Notes under the pieces: generated by a model
Database searches by the model: none
Told to the model about the DNA's origin: nothing
What the model saw: the letters and a program-made list of their open reading frames with translations, nothing else
Part shown: positions 41,098 through 44,354 of the stretch, one piece after another
Layout of the letters: each line of letters starts with the position of its first letter
How positions within the stretch are numbered: position 1 is the stretch's first letter
Position numbers and translations under genes: made by a program
DNA from: Burkholderiaceae bacterium
Lineage (GTDB): Bacteria > Pseudomonadota > Gammaproteobacteria > Burkholderiales > Burkholderiaceae_E
Assembly: GCA_019428955.1 (NCBI GenBank)
Contig: JAHYJF010000001.1
Location: 1 to 44,354 of the forward strand
Direction of reading: 5' to 3'
Length of the DNA: 44,354 bases

Positions 41098-42081
41098 ATG
41101 CAGCACATGAATAGACGCGCGACCGAGAGCATGAACGAGGACGCGCCGGTGATATTTGCCGGGAGCGCCACGCCCCAGCTTGCCGCCGACGTTGCGCGCC
41201 ATCTCGGCACCACGCTGGGCCGGGCTACGGTGGGGCGTTTTTCCGACGGCGAAGTGATGGCCGAGATCCTGGAGAACGTCCGCGGTCGCGACGTCTACAT
41301 CCTGCAGTCGACCTGCGCGCCGACCAACGACCACCTGATGGAAGTGATGATCATGGCTGACGCGCTCAAGCGCGCCTCGGCAATGCGCATCACGGCTGCC
41401 TTGCCCTACTTCGGTTACGCCCGCCAGGATCGCCGCGTGCGTTCGATGCGGGTGGCGATCAGCGCCAAGGTGGTGGCCAACATGCTGCAGATCGCCGGCA
41501 TCGACCGGGTCCTGACCATGGACCTTCATGCCGACCAGATCCAGGGCTTCTTCGACATTCCCGTCGACAACATCTACGCGACTCCGCTTCTGCTCGGCGA
41601 CCTGCACAAGCAGGACCTCGACAACGTGATCGTGGTGTCACCCGACGTCGGCGGCGTGGTCCGTGCCCGGGCAATCGCCAAGCGCCTCGACTCCGAACTG
41701 GCGATTATCGACAAGCGCCGTCCCAAGGCCAACGTTGCCGAGGTGATGAACATCATCGGCGACGTCGAGGGGCGCACCTGCGTGATCATGGACGACATGG
41801 TCGATACCGCCAATACACTGGTCAAGGGCGCCTCGGCACTAAAGCAGCACGGCGCCAAGCGCGTGCTGGCCTATTGCACCCACCCGGTACTCTCCGGTGG
41901 GGCGGTCGCCCGCGTCGAGGATTCCGATCTCGACGAGCTGGTGGTCACCGACTCTATTCCACTGCCGCGCGATGCCCGCACTGCCAAGAAGATCCGGGTA
42001 GTTGGGTGCTCTCAGCTGCTGGCCGAAACCATCAGCCGAATCAACCGCGCCGACTCGGTTTCGTCGCTCTTCGTCGACTGA
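41098..42081 (+). CDS. prs: Ribose-phosphate pyrophosphokinase (Prs)
   Basis: About 327 residues. It shows FAGSATPQLAADVARHLG, VGRFSDGEVMAEI, RVRSMRVAISAKVVANML-type allosteric and ATP sites, and the PRPP loop VIMDDMVDTANTLV. It makes PRPP for nucleotides, and for HisG of the his operon in this window. The start is uncertain: ATG 41098 has GGGG eight bases upstream, while ATG 41131 gives 316 residues, closest to E. coli. An in-frame extension into the tRNA is rejected. Confidence 0.96.
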   Translation: MQHMNRRATESMNEDAPVIFAGSATPQLAADVARHLGTTLGRATVGRFSDGEVMAEILENVRGRDVYILQSTCAPTNDHLMEVMIMADALKRASAMRITAALPYFGYARQDRRVRSMRVAISAKVVANMLQIAGIDRVLTMDLHADQIQGFFDIPVDNIYATPLLLGDLHKQDLDNVIVVSPDVGGVVRARAIAKRLDSELAIIDKRRPKANVAEVMNIIGDVEGRTCVIMDDMVDTANTLVKGASALKQHGAKRVLAYCTHPVLSGGAVARVEDSDLDELVVTDSIPLPRDARTAKKIRVVGCSQLLAETISRINRADSVSSLFVD

Positions 42082-42130
42082 TTCTCTGAACACTTTTTCG
42101 CGGTTGCGCCACCGGCGCCGCCGAACAAGC

Positions 42131-42153
42131 ATCCGGCGCATTTCACGCCGGAT
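42131..42153 (+). terminator. Hairpin between prs and rplY
   Basis: ATCCGGCG (42131-42138) pairs perfectly with CGCCGGAT (42146-42153) around a 7-base loop. Only a short T-stretch follows. It may be a weak terminator or attenuator for prs read-through. Confidence 0.45.
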
Positions 42154-42210
42154 TTGATGGACTCTCCAAGAGACTGGTCGCGGTCCGCGGAGTTTTACAA
42201 GGAGCATGCA

Positions 42211-42864
42211 ATGAAATTCATTGCCACCACGAGAAACCTGCACGGTACGGGTGCGAGCCGCCGCCTGCGTCACCAAAACAAGGTGCCTGGCATCGTTTAC
42301 GGCGGCGAAGGCAAACCGGTCTCAATCGAGATCGACCACAACCCGCTGATCCATGCGCTGCGCGTCGAGGCCTTCCACTCGTCGATTCTGGAGATGGAAC
42401 TTGACGGCAGCCCGGAACGGGTACTGCTGCGCGATGTCCAGTGGCATCCGTTCAAGCAGCAGATCAGGCACATCGACTTCCAGCGTGTTTCGACTGGCAA
42501 GGCCATCCACATTTTTGTCCCGTTCCACTTCATCAACGCCGAGCTCTCGCCGGCAGTGAAACTCTCTGGTGCGCTGATCAACCACCCCATGGTCGACGTC
42601 GAGATCAGCTGCCTGCCACGCCACCTACCTGAGTTCATCGCGATTGATCTCTCCGAGATCAAGTTGGGTGACAGCATCCATCTCTCCGACGTGATCTTCC
42701 CGGAAGGCGTAACACCGGTACCCCGCGGCAAGGAAAACCCCCTGGTTGTCACAGCTACCATGCCGGCGATCGCCGGAGCATCGGAAGACGAAGAGGTGGC
42801 GGCGGAACCGACCGAAGCCGCCCCGGTGGTGCCGGCTGTCAAGCCGACCGCTGATAAGAAGTAA
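42211..42864 (+). CDS. rplY: 50S ribosomal protein L25 (long, Ctc-type)
   Basis: 217 residues. An L25 domain (about 1-90; ATTRNLHGTGASRRLR, KVPGIVYGG, VLLRDVQWHPFKQQIRHIDF) binds 5S rRNA. The C-terminal TL5/Ctc domain (about 95-190) is followed by an Ala/Pro/Glu-rich tail. A strong SD (AAGGAG, six bases from ATG) fixes the start. Two tandem in-frame stops (TAATAA) end it. E. coli L25 lacks the second domain; most betaproteobacteria have it. Confidence 0.97.
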   Translation: MKFIATTRNLHGTGASRRLRHQNKVPGIVYGGEGKPVSIEIDHNPLIHALRVEAFHSSILEMELDGSPERVLLRDVQWHPFKQQIRHIDFQRVSTGKAIHIFVPFHFINAELSPAVKLSGALINHPMVDVEISCLPRHLPEFIAIDLSEIKLGDSIHLSDVIFPEGVTPVPRGKENPLVVTATMPAIAGASEDEEVAAEPTEAAPVVPAVKPTADKK

Positions 42865-42873
42865 TAACCGGTC

Positions 42874-42900
42874 CGGACTGCGGCGTCGAGCCGCGGTCCG
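42874..42900 (+). terminator. First of two tandem hairpins between rplY and pth
   Basis: CGGACTGCGGC and GCCGCGGTCCG form an 11-bp stem (one T-G pair) with loop GTCGA, nine bases after the rplY stop. No T-run follows. Confidence 0.45.
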
Positions 42901-42908
42901 AACTTCGT

Positions 42909-42933
42909 GCCCGTCGCCTCGCACGCGACGGGC
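42909..42933 (+). terminator. Second of two tandem hairpins between rplY and pth
   Basis: GCCCGTCGC and GCGACGGGC form a perfect 9-bp stem with loop CTCGCAC, 24 bases before the pth ATG. It could insulate pth or sit in its leader. Confidence 0.45.
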
Positions 42934-42957
42934 GCACATCGATTCCAGCCCACCAAG

Positions 42958-43569
42958 ATGTCCGTCATCCGCCTGATAGTTGGTCTCGGCAACGTTGGCC
43001 GGGAATACCAATACACGCGTCACAACGCCGGCTTCTGGTTTGCCGACGGGATCGTGCGGCGGACCAGCGCCAATTTCACCACTGAATCGAAATTCCACGG
43101 TGAGGTTGCCCGCCCGAATCTGGGCGGCAATGCGTTCTGGCTGCTCAAGCCGGGCACGCTGATGAACCGCTCGGGCCGCGCAGTCGCTGCGCTGGCCAAC
43201 TTCTACCGCATCGAGCCGGCCGAAATCTTCGTTATCCACGATGAGCTCGACCTCGCCCCCGGGCAGTCCAAGCTCAAGTGCGGCGGCGGCCACGCCGGCC
43301 ACAATGGCCTGCGCGACATCCAGGCGCACCTCGGGAGCACTGATTTCTGGCGCCTGCGCCTGGGAATCGGTCACCCGCGCGACGTCCAGGCCGAGCAGGA
43401 GGTGGCCGACTACGTGCTGCATCCGCCGCGGCTCGAAGAGATGAGCCTGATCGTCGACGAGATCAACCGCGCGCTCGATATTCTCCCCGACATGCTGGCC
43501 GGCGAATTCGCAGCGGCGACCATGAAACTGCACACCAGGCCCAATCCGCCATCTGCAGAAAAGCCCTAG
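42958..43569 (+). CDS. pth: Peptidyl-tRNA hydrolase (Pth)
   Basis: 203 residues. LIVGLGNVGREYQYTRHNAGF contains Asn12 and catalytic His22. KPGTLMNRSG, VIHDELDLAPG and GGGHAGHNGLRDI follow in order. It recycles peptidyl-tRNAs dropped from ribosomes. ATG 42958 matches the family N-terminus (MSVIRLIVGLG); AAG is the only weak SD. ychF, which usually comes next in proteobacteria, is missing here. Confidence 0.98.
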   Translation: MSVIRLIVGLGNVGREYQYTRHNAGFWFADGIVRRTSANFTTESKFHGEVARPNLGGNAFWLLKPGTLMNRSGRAVAALANFYRIEPAEIFVIHDELDLAPGQSKLKCGGGHAGHNGLRDIQAHLGSTDFWRLRLGIGHPRDVQAEQEVADYVLHPPRLEEMSLIVDEINRALDILPDMLAGEFAAATMKLHTRPNPPSAEKP

Positions 43570-43603
43570 CGCCTTGTTGCTGCAAAGCAGCATGGAGGGC
43601 GCT
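43568..43603 (+). terminator. Hairpin at the end of the pth operon
   Basis: AGCGCC (43568-43573) pairs with GGCGCT (43598-43603), and TGCTGC-AAA-GCAGCA (43578-43592) forms the perfect inner stem. GATTTGC follows, a short T-stretch only. It overlaps the pth stop codon. Confidence 0.5.
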
Positions 43604-43655
43604 GATTTGCTATCATTAAGACTATATTAAATATCATCTAGTCTTGAGCAAGATC
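43604..43655 (+). promoter_or_regulatory. AT-rich leader upstream of the MaoC/PTA gene
   Basis: A conspicuously AT-rich patch (TTGCTA at 43607-43612; TATATTAAATAT around 43623-43634) in an otherwise GC-rich window. It probably holds the promoter of the next gene, but spacing does not single out one -35/-10 pair. Confidence 0.35.
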
Positions 43656-44333
43656 ATGGAAATCACCGTCTCGAACAAGCTGTTCGACGAGATCAAGGTC
43701 GGCGACCGGGTCGCCATGGACCGCGTTTGCACCGAGCACGATCTCTACGTCTTCGCGAGCATCACTGGCAACTTCAATCCGCTGCATCTGCCCGGTGAAC
43801 CGAGTGTTGTTTCCGGCGAGAACAAGGGCGGAGCAGTTGCGCCATCGATGTGGTTTGCCGCGCTCGTGGCCAATCTGCTTGGAACCTCACTGCCCGGCCC
43901 GGGCACGCTCTACCGCTCGCAATCGCTGAACTTCCATGCGCGGGTTGGCGTCGGCGACGAAGTCACGGTGTCGGTCGAGGTGGTCGACAAGCGCGAGCCG
44001 CAGTTGATCATCCTCGAGACCCGCGTGGTCAAGAGCTCCGGCGATCTGGTGGCCGACGGCTTCGCCGAAGTCTTCGCGCCGCTGCGCAAGCTCACCGACG
44101 TTCACCTCGAGGCTCCCGGGGTCATGCTGCGCAAGCACCGGCACTGCGAACGACTGGTGGCCGCCTGCGCCGGACTGAGGCCGATCGCCATGGCGGTGAT
44201 CTGCCCGGAAGAGCCGCAGTCACTGGGCGGCGCGCTGCGCGCCCACGCCGCCGGTCTGATCGAGCCGATACTCATTGGCAACCGCCGTCGCATTGACGCC
44301 GCCGCCTCACCCATCCGCTCGTCGGCGGGGTGA
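43656..44333 (+). pseudogene. MaoC-like hydratase / phosphate acetyl(butyryl)transferase fusion, truncated by a junction
   Basis: Residues about 1-150 are a MaoC hot-dog domain (FDEIKVGDRVAMDRVCTEHD, then ASITGNFNPLHL, FHARVGVGDEVTVSVEVVD). From about 160 the start of a phosphotransacetylase domain appears (HRHCERLVAACAGL, ALRAHAAGLIEPILIGNRRRIDAAA). Full-length fusions of this kind are about 460 residues. Here the homology stops at about residue 215, and after a GCC-rich stretch (about 44297-44306) the frame reads nonsense to a TGA at 44331. The sequence beyond matches NagZ in another frame. So the gene is broken by rearrangement or misassembly. Such fusions often sit with ackA and fabI in short-chain acyl metabolism. 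Confidence 0.75.
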
Positions 44334-44354
44334 TCCTGTTTTCCCGCAACTACC
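44297..44354 (+). CDS. nagZ: Internal N-terminal fragment of beta-N-acetylhexosaminidase NagZ, cut at both ends
   Basis: In the frame CTC-ACC-CAT from 44306 the translation LTHPLVGGVILFSRNY matches the highly conserved NagZ segment near residue 20-40 (consensus HPLVGGVILFxRNY). In this frame a TGA lies at 44294-44296, so the reading frame opens only after the junction and lacks the real NagZ start. The window ends 48 bases later. NagZ removes GlcNAc from cell-wall muropeptides in the cytoplasm. The fragment is short, but the motif is very specific. Confidence 0.7.

Noticed and set aside
1..44354. Insertion sequences, prophage, CRISPR arrays, rRNA operons or an origin of replication
   Set aside because: No transposase, integrase, regular repeats, rRNA or dnaA-box cluster could be seen anywhere in the window.

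Overview
The window is a 44.4 kb, GC-rich, almost fully coding stretch of a Gram-negative chromosome. It opens inside one gene and closes inside another, so it may be a whole contig. I read it as betaproteobacterial. The gene order petABC-sspAB / tatABC / complete his operon-murA-bolA / mlaFEDACB / kdsDC-lptCAB-rpoN-hpf-ptsN-hprK-rapZ is typical of that class. HprK lying between ptsN and rapZ, and MlaA inside the mla operon, also fit. Genus and species cannot be called from sequence alone.

Layout. (1) 1-2200: an arsS-like radical SAM gene cut by the left edge. It diverges from a small cluster of nrtS, an ECF sigma factor and a zinc-finger anti-sigma factor. (2) 2217-7428, minus strand: nif3, the bc1 complex genes petA-petB-petC, sspA-sspB and tRNA-Thr. 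(3) 7427-8587, plus strand: a DegS-type periplasmic protease that diverges from nif3 with overlapping start codons. (4) 8608-26564, minus strand: a kef-type antiporter, mlaFEDACB, a YadGH-type ABC exporter, an IbaG/BolA protein, murA, hisGDCBHAFIE, hinT and tatABC. Many neighbours in this block overlap by 1-4 nt. (5) 26608-34764, plus strand: kdsD, kdsC, lptCAB, rpoN, hpf, ptsN, hprK and rapZ. (6) 34780-37679, minus strand: mutM and a dynamin-like GTPase. (7) 37725-43569, plus strand: a TPR protein, lolB, ispE, tRNA-Gln, prs, rplY and pth. (8) 43656-44354: a MaoC/phosphotransacetylase gene that breaks off and runs straight into a fragment of nagZ.

Function. The central blocks build and maintain the cell envelope: Kdo and LPS export, retrograde phospholipid transport, peptidoglycan precursor and lipoprotein insertion. 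They also hold the PTS-Ntr and sigma-54 regulators, and nine histidine biosynthesis genes without a histidinol-phosphate phosphatase. The bc1 and Tat genes fit together, because the Rieske protein carries a twin-arginine signal. I see no CRISPR array, insertion sequence, prophage or rRNA. No intergenic gap exceeds about 165 bases.

The most unusual signals are regulatory or structural. A perfect 9-bp hairpin next to the arsS start codon would bury its Shine-Dalgarno sequence. A 9-bp hairpin has the stop codons of two convergent genes (rapZ and the dynamin gene) paired at its base. The nif3 and protease start codons overlap head to head. A structured leader precedes ptsN. The right end has an abrupt phosphotransacetylase/nagZ junction. 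I did not find a clearly undescribed multi-gene system; the best candidates are the nrtS-sigma-antisigma cluster and the solitary dynamin-like GTPase.
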